Shown here: positions 1-12,050 of the stretch, in pieces | Layout: each line of letters starts with the position of its first letter | Numbering within the stretch: position 1 is the stretch's first letter | Source of the DNA: Canna indica | Taxonomy: Eukaryota > Streptophyta > Magnoliopsida > Zingiberales > Cannaceae | Direction: 5' to 3' | Assembly (NCBI GenBank): GCA_034359265.1 | Contig: CP136890.1 | Location: forward strand, 41,576,501-41,640,500 | DNA length: 64,000 bases | Position numbers and translations under genes: made by a program | Notes under the pieces: generated by a model | The model's database searches: none | Seen by the model: only the letters and a program-made list of their open reading frames with translations | What the model was told of the DNA's origin: nothing

Positions 1-14
1 AATGGGAGAGTTCA

Positions 15-1839
15 GTGATGACTACCCTAAGCAACATCCAAGCTTTGTGGGACAGGGTAAAGATCTCTCTCTATGATGATGAAGGTTCCTTCGACTGTCT
101 TCCTTGTTCCTCCTCAAATAGGATTTTTCATCGCAGAGAGTTTGGATCCGTGTTTATATATCGAATTCTATTTGAAGAACTTGGAGTTCGTCTGCCCTTC
201 ACGGACTTTGAGTGTGGGGTATTGAATTAGGCAAAAATAGCTCCTTCACAACTGTACCTCAATAGTTGGACGGCTATTCGTTGTTTTGAGATCTTGACGC
301 AATGTCTTAGTTTTGAGCTGAGCCTTCTTGTATTCTTCTTCTTATTTTAGATAAATGGTTCCCAAAAGGGAGTTATGGTGCTTCTTAGTGGTGTGCCAGG
401 GAAGAGACTCTTCACTTCTTTTCGGAGTTCTCATCAGAGCTTTAAAGAGTGCTTCTTCAAGATTAAAAAGAAACCATCTCTGTGTCCATTTTATTTGGAC
501 TCTGATTCACGGAAGGAGATGTTTCCTTTGTCTTGGACTGAGGAACTCATGTCAATTGGGCATATGAAAGAGGGAGATCTTTTTGCTAGGAAGAGCCACA
601 TCATGGATTTTTTAATCAGGTGTGACCCTTCTAAGCCTTTTTCCTATAAGGAAATGTTGAAGAGGGACCTGGAGGGGCCGCCGGTTTCAGCTTATATAGG
701 TAGGTGTTTTTTGAAGGAAATTCATGAGTAACCTTCATTATCCCTTCTAACGAGAATATTCTTTTGTTGCATGGAAGGTGTCATCCATGCTAGACGAAAC
801 GATTTTCCATGACTGCTTTAAAAGTAAGAGGTGTGTTACCCTATCATTGGTAGAGGGAAAAAATTTCTAGTGGATTTTCTAGTGAATCTCCATCAAGGTC
901 TAGCCACCCATCGCTGTTGTTGGCCTTGGAGTTTCCAGTACTGGGGAATTCGAAGGTCCCGGGCGTAGGAGTCTGAAGCCCTCGGTTGTCGGGTGTAGTG
1001 GAGTTGTCTAGCTCTTCTGACTCAACTACGTATGTTCCTTTCTCAAAGTTAGAGGAGCAAGTTGGGAATCCTATTTTTAATAGAGATTCATCACCCTGCA
1101 AGGGGATGGCTTCGACAGGGAATAATGCCCCAGCATAGAGCATGGAGATTGTAGGAAATTCTCCACTGATGTCTCAACGATTGACCTTGGTTCCATATGC
1201 GTGTGTTTCTTTTTGCCCAGGGAATCTAGCATTTTTGCCGGAGGAATCATAGGTGTGGACCCAGTTTTTGGCTTTGGCCGGTAGGTGAGGCAGCTTGAGT
1301 CAAATAAGTTTGCGGTTTATATGCGAAAAGTGGAGCTGTTGGAGCTCGAACTGGCCAAGGTCAAGAGAGTGAAGAGTGAAGAGCCGTAAGATTGAGTGTC
1401 TGAATCTTACTGTTGAGGAATTGACTGCTCGGTTGAAGGCCATGGAGGATGAGTCCAAGATGAACCTTGAAGTGTTCAAGGCAGAGAATTCAAGCCTTCG
1501 AGCCGAAGCGGCGGAATACAGACGGATGGCACAGAATTCTGAGGATAAGATGAGTTGTTGGCGAGATACCAATTTGATTTTGTATAATGAGGGCTTCATA
1601 AAGGTGATTGAACAGGCTTAATCTTTTGCTCCTGAAGTTAACTTTTCTGGAGTTGATAGTTTCAAGAGATACGGGATGGGGCCTTAGTGGATCCCGAGCC
1701 TGAGGAGGGGGTTCATGTTTCCTTGGAGAAGGAGTTGCCTTCTGTTGTTCCTAAGCCTAGTGTTGTTCCCTTCGAGAGCGTTCTAGAGAAGGAGGCTGTC
1801 GTGGAGTTGGTCAATGCCGAGGTTTTTCCTCCTTTATAA
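15..1839 (+). pseudogene. Gag-like protein of a gypsy-type element (PF04195-like), broken
   Basis: The first ~700 bases translate to a protein resembling the plant 'putative gypsy type transposon' family (PF04195): conserved stretches such as LGVRLPFTDF, then after a stop IAPSQLYLNSW, then an SGVPGKRLFTSFRSS-like block and a WTEEL block near 540. The frame is closed by stops near 228 and 350 and shifts between 230 and 375. A second segment, 1376-1621, is a coiled coil (NLTVEELTARLKAMEDESK-like heptads) of the kind found at the C-terminus of these gag-only proteins; in-frame similarity seems to continue to about 1839. The part between 740 and 1300 is not recognisable. The reading is by remembered family pattern, not by alignment. 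It lies at the left edge and may begin outside the window. Confidence 0.6.
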
Positions 1840-2149
1840 ACTTTTTTAAATTACCCTTGTGTGGGGTAGACATTGTTTGTAATGGATTGTTGCCTCTTCT
1901 GAGGTGCTTGACTATTTCCCCTTAGCGGGACTATTTATGCACACAATGGTTTTTCTTCTACTTCATGTTTTTTGTCGATTTGTCAGCCTAGTTTCTACTA
2001 TCGGTAGTGCTTGGTCCCCCATGAGGGAAGGATCTTTGTTTGAATCTGAACCTTCTGTAATAGCTCCGAAGTTTTTTCGAAGGTTAAGTAGTAACGGCGG
2101 ACTTTGGTGCCGAGTCGGGTTGGACTTACATAAAGTCAAGAATAGTGGC

Positions 2150-2930
2150 TTCAGGCCTGAACACTGTACTTCGAGATTCCATACCGAGTTTTACCGAGGA
2201 GTGTGAGGTGGGACTGTGTGCAAGTGAAAGTAGCAGGTCTGAGGGCCAAGGACTTCACTCGGTAGTTTTAGCTGAGCTCGCCGAGAAGCCTAAGGTAAGA
2301 TTGCGTGCGAGGAGTCAAATAAGGGCTTTGAGGCCTAAAGTAACGGCTCTAGGGGCTGAAGACTACACTCGAGGGTCCAAGCCTAGCTTGTCGAGGAGCA
2401 TAAGGCAGGACCACGTGCGAGGAGTCAGATAAGGGCTTTGAGGCCGAAAGTAATGGCGTAGTAGCCAACGAGCTAGGCTAGTGAAAAATGAGTCATCATT
2501 GTGTAGGGCGCTAAGGCCGAAATTAATAGCTTTAGGGGCCGAGGACTACAGTCGGGGGGGGGTGGTCCAAGCCGAGCTCGTTGGGGAGCGTAAGGCAAGA
2601 CCACATGCAAGGAGTCGAATAAGGGCTCTGAGGCCAGAAGTGATGGCGCAGTAGCCAAGGAGCAAGACTAGTGAAAACCGAGTCATGGTCGTGTAGGGGC
2701 ACTATGGCCGAATGTAACAGCTCTAGGGGCCGAGGACCAAAATCGATGAAAACCAAGCTCGTGAGAAGCACGCTTAGGGTCATGATGCTCATTTAGAGCG
2801 TGTCGAACTGAGCTAGAGACCGCATTTAGGGCCGATGATCAGACTCGATGAAACCCAAGCTCATAAGAAGCGCGCTTGGAGTCGTGTTGCTCATTTAGAG
2901 CTTGTCAGGCTGAGCCGAATGCCCAGCTAG
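2150..2930. repeat. Imperfect tandem repeats 3' of the gag remnant
   Basis: Two motifs recur in the same order. One is GGAGTC(A/G)(A/G)ATAAGGGCT at about 2312, 2420 and 2611. The other is a GGGGCCGAGGAC-like motif at about 2351, 2532, 2726 and 2834. Spacing varies between roughly 100 and 190 bases, so this is a decayed array and not a clean satellite. Arrays like this lie just inside the 3' LTR of several large plant gypsy lineages, which fits the gag remnant upstream. The open frames here are by-products of the GC-richer repeat. Confidence 0.6.
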
Positions 2931-2931
2931 G

Positions 2932-4240
2932 AACACTTTCCTACTTACCGCACCACCATTCAAGGTATCCTTATACCATCATATGGTTTCATCGTCGTAT
3001 AGAACACCTCTCATCCTTCTCAAGTGCCTGAGAGAGTTCTTCATTTGCTCTTCAATGTATCCTTATTCTTCAAGGTTTTGCCTGGAATCTACTAGATACC
3101 TCTAAGGTATAAGCAATTTCAAGTGAGGTGCAAAGCATCGTATGATGGATCCCACTGCTGAAGCATAATGGATCTCACTCATCTTTTGTCTCTCCTCGGG
3201 TGTCTTAGCAGACATCATCTTAGAAACACAGATGCAATGACTCTTAGGTAAGTAACCTCTTTTACTGCCTTCGATGCTATAACTCTTTTAGCACTGTATC
3301 AACATACATGGGCTGGGGTAAACCAAGCATCCTTTCAGACCTATCCAAATAGATCCTAATGTCAAGCATATAGGAGGCCCTTCCCAGATATACCATAGAG
3401 AATCAGTATGGAAAATAACTGGAGCATGAGAACGCTTTTCTCACAAGTATGTCATACAATATGACTACACTCCCACTAAACTAAATACCTTGTCTACACA
3501 AGATTCATCCACATTTTTGATGAAATCAAAACCCTTTTGATTATCTCATCAAAATGGATGTTTCAACTCTTTGATACTAGCTGTAGTCCATAAATGGACA
3601 TTTGCAGCTTGCATACCTTACTCGGTCCAACTGAGGATATGAACTCCTTTGGCTATGCCATATAGACTTCTTCATAATGGAATAACGCAGTCTAGACACC
3701 CACTAGCCAAATCTTGTATTCATAGTACGCACTGATGGCTAGCAATATCCTGATGGACTTGAGCGTTAGAACTGGTGAGAATGTCTTATTGCAGACAACC
3801 TATTGTCTAGGTTAGATCTCATTCATAGCTAGTCTAGTCTTATAGGTCCACACATTGCCAGCTGCTCAATCTTTCCTAAAGATCCACCTGCACCCTATAA
3901 GAGTCATCCTTTTGGAGTTGGTCAACCAAAGTTCGTACTTGGTTTGAGTCTAGTTTGGATTTGCATAATGCCACTGCATGGTGTCAACACATTTGACCAT
4001 TAAGAGATCACGGATTGCCTAAGTCTAGGTCATACCCTATGGCAAGATATCACTCAGGCAGACTACGCAGTCTCCTAGAAGAGTGATGGGAAGTAATAAT
4101 TACATGGATTGGTTTAACCTGTGAACTTTCCATTAGTTGTTGCAATTTTATTCGTGGTTGCTGAACTTCACCAAGTTCAACATATCTTCCACTCCCACTT
4201 TCCTCAACAAACCCCTTTTCTCAAAAAGTGGTGTCTAAAA
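2932..4240 (-). pseudogene. Ty1/copia pol fragment (RT to RNase H), decayed
   Basis: Read on the minus strand, short stretches in shifting frames match the copia reverse-transcriptase order: ETFSPV-like and LKSIRILLAISAYYEYKIW near 3700, then EEVYMA, SKVCKLQMSIYGL near 3590. Next come KRGYLPKSHCICVSKM and KTPEERQKMSEIHYASAVGS at about 3260-3140, then EIAYTLE and SRFQA, and finally TLNGGAVSRK near 2960, the start of RNase H. Stops and frameshifts are frequent, and the YVDD catalytic region has been lost or scrambled. The 3.84-kb duplication begins inside this fragment at 3098, so only 3098-4240 was copied. It probably belonged to the same minus-strand copia as the gag at 12051-12465. Confidence 0.75.
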
Positions 4241-4244
4241 CATT

Positions 4245-4848
4245 AAACCAATACATTTGGTTATTAGTTTATTACCTTGTAGGGTTGATTTGATTTTTCT
4301 TTCTATTTTAGTTAGGTTTGCGAATTCTCCTATAATAGGAGAAAAGTTTTAATGAACAAGGGAGCTCGAGTTTTTTAGCTTTAGTTTTTATGCTTTGCTT
4401 TAGTCTTTTAATTTTAGTTTAGAATTAAGTTTTTCAATTGAGCAGAAATATTTTAAAAGATGTTTGTCCTTGTGATGCGTGGCTAATTCTCTTCTATCTA
4501 GCTAAACGTTCGATGTTTTGGTTCTACCTGGATTGTGAGGTATCTCTGTGCTTAATTTCTCTTGATCTCTAGTATTCATTTATTTCTTGCAATAATTTAT
4601 CTATTGATCATTTTTAATTGTTGGTCTGTTACCGGGTTATTAGGATAATAGTTTGTCTTTCGATATGGTTGTTCCATGCCAGATTTAGAGGTAATTAGTT
4701 GAGGTTACTGTTCAATCCGTACTAAGGAAATTTCTGAATTAATTTGACATATGAGATTGTTGTTCAATTCACATAGCATATTAAAATCGGTGATCCCAAG
4801 AACTTTAGCTATTGATAGTTCCATAGAGTATCGCTAGGAATATTTGTC
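4245..4848. other. AT-rich segment without recognisable gene (also 8086-8689)
   Basis: About 600 bases, T-rich on the plus strand. There is no open frame of note, no TIR and no LTR border that I can identify. It sits between the copia pol remnant and the LTR fragment, so it may be copia internal sequence too decayed to recognise. The copy in the second duplicate is identical apart from one base. Confidence 0.5.
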
Positions 4849-5207
4849 ACGCCCAACTCAGGGTCACATGACCGACCAGGGTATATGTGCCTATACCCCG
4901 CAGCCTAATCCATGCACATGCCAACTCATGATAATAAAACATAGCGGAAAGTATGTAATGAGTTTTATTTTCAATGAAAAGGAAAACCAAATCAGATTTC
5001 ATAAGAGACAAGTTTAGCAAAACAGTAAAGTGCAGAAATAATAAATCAAAGTTCAACAATTCACTTACAAATGAAATCTGAAATAAAAGACACAAATGTC
5101 CCCAAGGGACTATAACTCCAAAATACTAAAACACAAGTGAATGAGAAACTACCAAAGACTCGACTACGACCCCTAACTAGGACTGCTATGAGATCAATGC
5201 GGCTCCT
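4849..5207 (-). mobile_element. Tekay-like gypsy LTR fragment (U5 end), copy 1
   Basis: It begins TGTCACGCCCAACTCAGGG and is clearly related over ~360 bases to the starts of the two LTRs at 44729 and 52145. The shared words include GGGTATA..GTGCCTATACC, ACATGCCAACTCAT, GTCCCCAAGGGACTA and CTAACTAGGACTGCTATGAG. In those elements this is the 3' (U5) end of a minus-strand LTR. The similarity stops abruptly at CCTCCAGCC, where plus-strand LTR sequence takes over. Confidence 0.8.
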
Positions 5208-6934
5208 CTACCCTCCAGCCCCCCATAGGTTTTGAGATCGAGATTTAAGTGGCCGGCCCCCCATAGGTTTTGAGATCGAGATTTTTCTTCGCGAGTTTTG
5301 CTGATCGAGTTGTTTCCCCATGTTAGATTTTTTTATCATTGTACATACTGTGATTTCATGTTTGAAAATGTGTCGATTTCTCATTTTAAGGGTCAGGTCA
5401 AGTCGAGGAAAAAGGGGAAATGTCATGCCAAAATTTCTCCCAATTTCCTCGCTCGTCTCGCAATTCGCGTATCGACTTGTATTCGTTTTGTTTTCGATTT
5501 TGGATTGATGCTCGAGTGGATGCCGCAGCCAAGTCCACCACCCCTAGAGGGTTCGGTCGAGCATGGTCATCATCCTGCTCGAGTTGGCCGAGCAGTAGAA
5601 GGGGGGAAAGTAGGACTGTTTACATTGGATTGTTGGATCTCTTAGTTTATCGCATTAACTCGCACCTTCATGTTTAAATGTTAGATTAAATTTGAAGTTT
5701 ATATTTACTATTCTATTGGTTAAAATGCATAAATTCCAGCCCCTTCCCACATGGATGGTTCGGCCGAGCATGGGTAATCTTGCTCAAGCTTCGATCGATC
5801 ATGGGAAAGGGGGAGGAAACGAGTGATTTTGTGTAGTTGTTCATATCCCTCTGTTTAATGATTATTCATATTCATGTTAATGTTAATCCATCTTCATGTT
5901 GTGAATTGTTGGGGTAGATCTATATTATCATTTTGGAAATATTCTTGCCAATGCTTATATTGTATATGTAGTCAAGAAATGTTTCATTTAATTGCTCATG
6001 ATTAAATTTGGTAAGTGTTGTTGGGATATTTTTACCATGTTAGATACTATACTTGTGGGAATTATTTGATATTTTACCATGCTAGATACAATGTTCCATA
6101 TTGAAATTAATTCTTTATGCAATATTAAATTTTTATCGTTGAATCTCGTAGTTATGCATGGTAGTTGTTGTGAATTATAATTACATTTCTTTTATATATA
6201 TATGCTGTCCGAAAATGTTAATGGGTGAAATTCCAAGTCCGGTACACGAAATTCTTCACCCAAGATAGCGTATGACGCTAAATAACATGCAGGACTTTGC
6301 AAGGTTCATATTAGATATGGAAACATAACTAGGGAATGACTCAACTTCTAAGACTTCTTGTATTCATTTATGAAAACCTAGAATTATTAGGTGTACACAT
6401 TTTTCAGAAGGGTGATATTGAATTATTACCCTATAGGCCGGGTGAGGGCCACATGCGGGTAACTACCCGCGGTGTATATAAGGAAACCCTAAGACATTTG
6501 TCTGTGTGATGTGCTTGAGATGGTTCGCCGAGAAGCATGGAGGTCGGAAATGACCAATGCTTGGCTCGGCCAGTGATTGGGTCTTGAGATGCACCAGCGG
6601 GCCCGCTAGGTGTTAGACCCCAGTTGGGTGGGACTAGCTATCCCTACCCCAGACAGTGTTTGGAGACTAGTAGACCATCCTAGTCGATGGCCCGTGATTT
6701 CTTGTTTACATCTTGATATGATGTGGCCGAACGGCCAGTGTGATTCTACCTCGTATGGTAGGACCGGTTGTAGCCGGGATTTCTTATACCATAAGCAGGC
6801 CTTAAGGGCCGAATGTCAGGTGGCAAAGTTAGGCCGTTATGGCAGATTTCTCCTATATGGTCTATACAGAATGACCCATGGGGTTGGTAGTCACACAAAA
6901 AAGTAGCTTACCTCCTGGATTATATTCTATGCTA
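5208..6934 (+). mobile_element. Gypsy LTR in + orientation, copy 1 (cut at the duplication junction)
   Basis: This is the same sequence as 9049-10775, where the LTR continues to a proper end at 11251. A short direct repeat, CCCCATAGGTTTTGAGATCG, occurs twice at its left edge (5220 and 5260). A TATA box, TATATAAGG, is at 6475-6483. There is no coding capacity; the small open frames here recur identically in copy 2 and resemble no protein. Confidence 0.7.
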
Positions 6935-6938
6935 GCTT

Positions 6939-8081
6939 ACCTCTAAGGTATAAGCAATTTCAAGTGAGGTGCAAAGCATCGTATGATGGATCCCACTGCT
7001 GAAGCATAATGGATCTCACTCATCTTTTGTCTCTCCTCGGGTGTCTTAGCAGACATCATCTTAGAAACACAGATGCAATGACTCTTAGGTAAGTAACCTC
7101 TTTTACTGCCTTCGATGCTATAACTCTTTTAGCACTGTATCAACATACATGGGCTGGGGTAAACCAAGCATCCTTTCAGACCTATCCAAATAGATCCTAA
7201 TGTCAAGCATATAGGAGGCCCTTCCCAGATATACCATAGAGAATCAGTATGGAAAATAACTGGAGCATGAGAACGCTTTTCTCACAAGTATGTCATACAA
7301 TATGACTACACTCCCACTAAACTAAATACCTTGTCTACACAAGATTCATCCACATTTTTGATGAAATCAAAACCCTTTTGATTATCTCATCAAAATGGAT
7401 GTTTCAACTCTTTGATACTAGCTGTAGTCCATAAATGGACATTTGCAGCTTGCATACCTTACTCGGTCCAACTGAGGATATGAACTCCTTTGGCTATGCC
7501 ATATAGACTTCTTCATAATGGAATAACGCAGTCTAGACACCCACTAGCCAAATCTTGTATTCATAGTACGCACTGATGGCTAGCAATATCCTGATGGACT
7601 TGAGCGTTAGAACTGGTGAGAATGTCTTATTGCAGACAACCTATTGTCTAGGTTAGATCTCATTCATAGCTAGTCTAGTCTTATAGGTCCACACATTGCC
7701 AGCTGCTCAATCTTTCCTAAAGATCCACCTGCACCCTATAAGAGTCATCCTTTTGGAGTTGGTCAACCAAAGTTCGTACTTGGTTTGAGTCTAGTTTGGA
7801 TTTGCATAATGCCACTGCATGGTGTCAACACATTTGACCATTAAGAGATCACGGATTGCCTAAGTCTAGGTCATACCCTATGGCAAGATATCACTCAGGC
7901 AGACTACGCAGTCTCCTAGAAGAGTGATGGGAAGTAATAATTACATGGATTGGTTTAACCTGTGAACTTTCCATTAGTTGTTGCAATTTTATTCGTGGTT
8001 GCTGAACTTCACCAAGTTCAACATATCTTCCACTCCCACTTTCCTCAACAAACCCCTTTTCTCAAAAAGTGGTGTCTAAAA
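6939..8081 (-). pseudogene. Duplicated copia pol fragment
   Basis: Copy of 3098-4240 with the same stops and frameshifts. It is truncated at its 3' side (6939) inside the codons for the EIAYTLE motif, because that is where the duplication starts. It has no function of its own. Confidence 0.75.
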
Positions 8082-8689
8082 CATTAAACCAATACATTTG
8101 GTTATTAGTTTATTACCTTGTAGGGTTGATTTGATTTTTCTTTCTATTTTAGTTAGGTTTGCGAATTCTCCTATAATAGGAGAAAAGTTTTAATGAACAA
8201 GGGAGCTCGAGTTTTTTAGCTTTAGTTTTTATGCTTTGCTTTAGTCTTTTAATTTTAGTTTAGAATTAAGTTTTTCAATTGAGCAGAAATATTTTAAAAG
8301 ATGTTTGTCCTTGTGATGCGTGGCTAATTCTCTTCTATCTAGCTAAACGTTCGATGTTTTGGTTCTACCTGGATTGTGAGGTATCTCTGTGCTTAATTTC
8401 TCTTGATCTCTAGTATTCATTTATTTCTTGCAATAATTTATCTATTGATCATTTTTAATTGTTGGTCTGTTACCGGGTTATTAGGATAATAGTTTGTCTT
8501 TCGATATGGTTGTTCCATGCCAGATTTAGAGGCAATTAGTTGAGGTTACTGTTCAATCCGTACTAAGGAAATTTCTGAATTAATTTGACATATGAGATTG
8601 TTGTTCAATTCACATAGCATATTAAAATCGGTGATCCCAAGAACTTTAGCTATTGATAGTTCCATAGAGTATCGCTAGGAATATTTGTC

Positions 8690-9048
8690 ACGCCCAACTC
8701 AGGGTCACATGACCGACCAGGGTATATGTGCCTATACCCCGCAGCCTAATCCATGCACATGCCAACTCATGATAATAAAACATAGCGGAAAGTATGTAAT
8801 GAGTTTTATTTTCAATGAAAAGGAAAACCAAATCAGATTTCATAAGAGACAAGTTTAGCAAAACAGTAAAGTGCAGAAATAATAAATCAAAGTTCAACAA
8901 TTCACTTACAAATGAAATCTGAAATAAAAGACACAAATGTCCCCAAGGGACTATAACTCCAAAATACTAAAACACAAGTGAATGAGAAACTACCAAAGAC
9001 TCGACTACGACCCCTAACTAGGACTGCTATGAGATCAATGCGGCTCCT
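8690..9048 (-). mobile_element. Tekay-like gypsy LTR fragment (U5 end), copy 2
   Basis: Duplicate of 4849-5207. Together with 11252-11371 it brackets the plus-strand LTR 9049-11251. The layout suggests a minus-strand LTR that was invaded by a plus-strand LTR and lost its middle. Confidence 0.8.
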
Positions 9049-11251
9049 CTACCCTCCAGCCCCCCATAGGTTTTGAGATCGAGATTTAAGTGGCCGGCCC
9101 CCCATAGGTTTTGAGATCGAGATTTTTCTTCGCGAGTTTTGCTGATCGAGTTGTTTCCCCATGTTAGATTTTTTTATCATTGTACATACTGTGATTTCAT
9201 GTTTGAAAATGTGTCGATTTCTCATTTTAAGGGTCAGGTCAAGTCGAGGAAAAAGGGGAAATGTCATGCCAAAATTTCTCCCAATTTCCTCGCTCGTCTC
9301 GCAATTCGCGTATCGACTTGTATTCGTTTTGTTTTCGATTTTGGATTGATGCTCGAGTGGATGCCGCAGCCAAGTCCACCACCCCTAGAGGGTTCGGTCG
9401 AGCATGGTCATCATCCTGCTCGAGTTGGCCGAGCAGTAGAAGGGGGGAAAGTAGGACTGTTTACATTGGATTGTTGGATCTCTTAGTTTATCGCATTAAC
9501 TCGCACCTTCATGTTTAAATGTTAGATTAAATTTGAAGTTTATATTTACTATTCTATTGGTTAAAATGCATAAATTCCAGCCCCTTCCCACATGGATGGT
9601 TCGGCCGAGCATGGGTAATCTTGCTCAAGCTTCGATCGATCATGGGAAAGGGGGAGGAAACGAGTGATTTTGTATAGTTGTTCATATCCCTCTGTTTAAT
9701 GATTATTCATATTCATGTTAATGTTAATCCATCTTCATGTTGTGAATTGTTGGGGTAGATCTATATTATCATTTTGGAAATATTCTTGCCAATGCTTATA
9801 TTGTATATGTAGTCAAGAAAGGTTTCATTTAATTGCTCATGATTAAATTTGGTAAGTGTTGTTGGGATATTTTTACCATGTTAGATACTATACTTGTGGG
9901 AATTATTTGATATTTTACCATGCTAGATACAATGTTCCATATTGAAATTAATTCTTTATGCAATATTAAATTTTTATCGTTGAATCTCGTAGTTATGCAT
10001 GGTAGTTGTTGTGAATTATAATTACATTTCTTTTATATATATATGCTGTCCGAAAATGTTAATGGGTGAAATTCCAAGTCCGGTACACGAAATTCTTCAC
10101 CCAAGATAGCGTATGACGCTAAATAACATGCAGGACTTTGCAAGGTTCATATTAGATATGGAAACATAACTAGGGAATGACTCAACTTCTAAGACTTCTT
10201 GTATTCATTTATGAAAACCTAGAATTATTAGGTGTACACATTTTTCAGAAGGGTGATATTGAATTATTACCCTATAGGCCGGGTGAGGGCCACATGCGGG
10301 TAACTACCCGCGGTGTATATAAGGAAACCCTAAGACATTTGTCTGTGTGATGTGCTTGAGATGGTTCGCCGAGAAGCATGGAGGTCGGAAATGACCAATG
10401 CTTGGCTCGGCCAGTGATTGGGTCTTGAGATGCACCAGCGGGCCCGCTAGGTGTTAGACCCCAGTTGGGTGGGACTAGCTATCCCTACCCCAGACAGTGT
10501 TTGGAGACTAGTAGACCATCCTAGTCGATGGCCCGTGATTTCTTGTTTACATCTTGATATGATGTGGCCGAACGGCCAGTGTGATTCTACCTCGTATGGT
10601 AGGACCGGTTGTAGCCGGGATTTCTTATACCATAAGCAGGCCTTAAGGGCCGAATGTCAGGTGGCAAAGTTAGGCCGTTATGGCAGATTTCTCCTATATG
10701 GTCTATACAGAATGACCCATGGGGTTGGTAGTCACACAAAAAAGTAGCTTACCTCCTGGATTATATTCTATGCTATTTTATATGTTATGCATGACTAAAT
10801 GTGAATCATGTGGAGGTTCGAAAGAACCGCTCACTAAGTCCCAAGTGGACTCACAGTTTGTTTCCTTTATTTTTGCAGAGCGTGAGCAGTGATTGAGGCT
10901 TGTCGGCATGGTGCAGCTGGAGGGCAGGTAGTGGTGTCATATCTCGTAGCGGCGTCCTTGAGTCATAGTCTAGTGTCATGTAGTAGTGTCTTTTATATTT
11001 CTACGCTGACAGTTAGTGTTTTGAAAAGCTTGTATTAAACTTTGATATTTGAGATGTTAGTTTGTGACGATGTTGGTTTTTCTACTTTGGTTTGAAAAAT
11101 ATATTTGTGAACTTTGAAAACTTTAAATAAAGATTGCATTGTGGTTTTCTTTTGATATGTTCTAGTTTTCTTGACGGTCAATGTAGACAGTAGACTACAG
11201 GGTAGGATGTAGGCCCTGGTCGATCACACTACCCTCAGTTGGGGTGTGACA
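9049..11251 (+). mobile_element. Solo gypsy LTR, + orientation, 5' end missing
   Basis: The right end is clear: CCCTCAGTTGGGGTGTGACA ends at 11251, the reverse complement of the TGTCAC(G/A)CCC end shared by the other LTRs of this group. A TATA box (TATATAAGG, 10316-10324) precedes an R-U5 region with CTCACTAAGTCC and TTTTTGCAGAG, motifs also seen in the LTR at 16195-19959. No TG start is visible at the left, where it abuts the minus-strand LTR fragment. No PBS follows the right end; minus-strand LTR sequence does, so this is a solo LTR. Confidence 0.75.
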
Positions 11252-11371
11252 TACTTATCTGATCTCGCAAGCTCGCACCGAACCATGAGTCAACTCGGCT
11301 CGACCTCGGATTAGCCCGCTAGACTGACAACACAAACCATTGAAAAAATAAACATTAATATCTAGGATATT
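11252..11371 (-). mobile_element. U3 end of a minus-strand gypsy LTR, with adjoining polypurine tract
   Basis: Matches the right ends of the LTRs at 47266 and 54891: GCTCGCA..GACCATGAGTC, AGCCCGCTAG and finally CTAGGATATTACA. Immediately beyond it, 11372-11386 is pyrimidine-rich on the plus strand (ATCCCCCCTCCTT), so it reads as the polypurine tract of a minus-strand element. The pol remnant that follows is in the expected orientation. Confidence 0.8.
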
Positions 11372-11385
11372 ACAATCCCCCCTCC

Positions 11386-12050
11386 TTAAAGAAAATTCGT
11401 CCTTGAATTTTTAGAAAAAGAAACTTGAGGACGTACCAGATCATCAAACAATGAAGGATAACACTCCCTCATATCCTGCTCCACCTCCCAAGTGGCCTCC
11501 TGCCCAGAATGGTGCTCCCACCTGACCTTAACCAAGGGAATCTGCTTGGATCTCAATTTTCTGATCTGTCGGTCTAGCACGTCAACTGGTCGCACCTCAT
11601 CGGAGACTGCTGAATCCACCTCCACTACGATAGGCTCAATCACATGGGACTCATCCCGAATATACTTCTTCAGCATAGAGACATGGAACACCGGATGCAC
11701 CCAGCCCATACTGGGAGGTAAAGCCAACTCATATCCCACAGCTGTCCTGCGCTTAAGAATAGGGAACAGCCCCATGAGTCTAGGGCTTAGCTCCCCTCTC
11801 TTGCCAAACCTCACCACACCTTTCATAGGGGATAACTTGAGGAACACCATGTCTTCCTCAGCAAACTCTACCTCCTTGGCCTTCCCATTAGCATACATCT
11901 TATGGCGACTCTGAGTTGTCAATAATCTCTCTTTCATTAGCTTCACCGCCCATAAGGGAATCCCTTGCCTCAAACCAGCCCATACAATGCCTACAGGCGA
12001 CCTGCATCACCGCCCATACAATGCCTCAAAATGGGTCATCCTGATGCTGA
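11386..12050 (-). pseudogene. Integrase C-terminus with chromodomain, Tekay/Del-like gypsy
   Basis: A 195-codon open frame (11386-11973) encodes the end of a gypsy integrase. It has an EFAEEDMVFLKLSP-like strand, LSPRLMGLFPILKR, WVHPVFHVSMLKKY, then PVDVLDRQIRKLRSKQIPLV and KVRWEHHSGQEATWE. The last two form the C-terminal chromodomain of Tekay/Del chromoviruses, here ending at RECYPSLFDDL. Upstream, in another frame, lies FAYNNIYHISIRMTHFEALYGR, the end of the integrase core. At about 12050 the sequence changes within a few bases to copia gag. Everything 5' of the core has been lost by deletion, and no active integrase could be made. Confidence 0.85.

Larger units (their letters stand above)
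3098..6938. repeat. 3,841-bp direct tandem duplication, copy 1
   Basis: Every base from 3098 recurs 3,841 positions later. I followed both copies line by line and found three substitutions (4692 T versus 8533 C, about 5833 G versus A, 5980 T versus G) and no indel. The unit contains copia pol debris, an unassigned AT-rich segment, the first ~360 bases of a minus-strand gypsy LTR and most of a plus-strand LTR. The junction into copy 2 reads ...TATGCTA-GCTT-ACCTCTAAGG, with four bases not accounted for by either end. Confidence 0.97.
6939..10775. repeat. 3,841-bp direct tandem duplication, copy 2
   Basis: Second copy, ending at TATGCTA (10771-10775), after which the plus-strand LTR runs on without interruption. 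It starts in the middle of the copia RNase H fragment. Copy 2 therefore has the natural right-hand junction and copy 1 the natural left-hand one, as expected of a simple tandem duplication. Confidence 0.97.

Noticed and set aside
5298..5645. 115-codon frame (and its copy at 9139) as a duplicated small gene
   Set aside because: It lies in the U3 of a plus-strand LTR, overlaps frames on both strands, and has no family resemblance.
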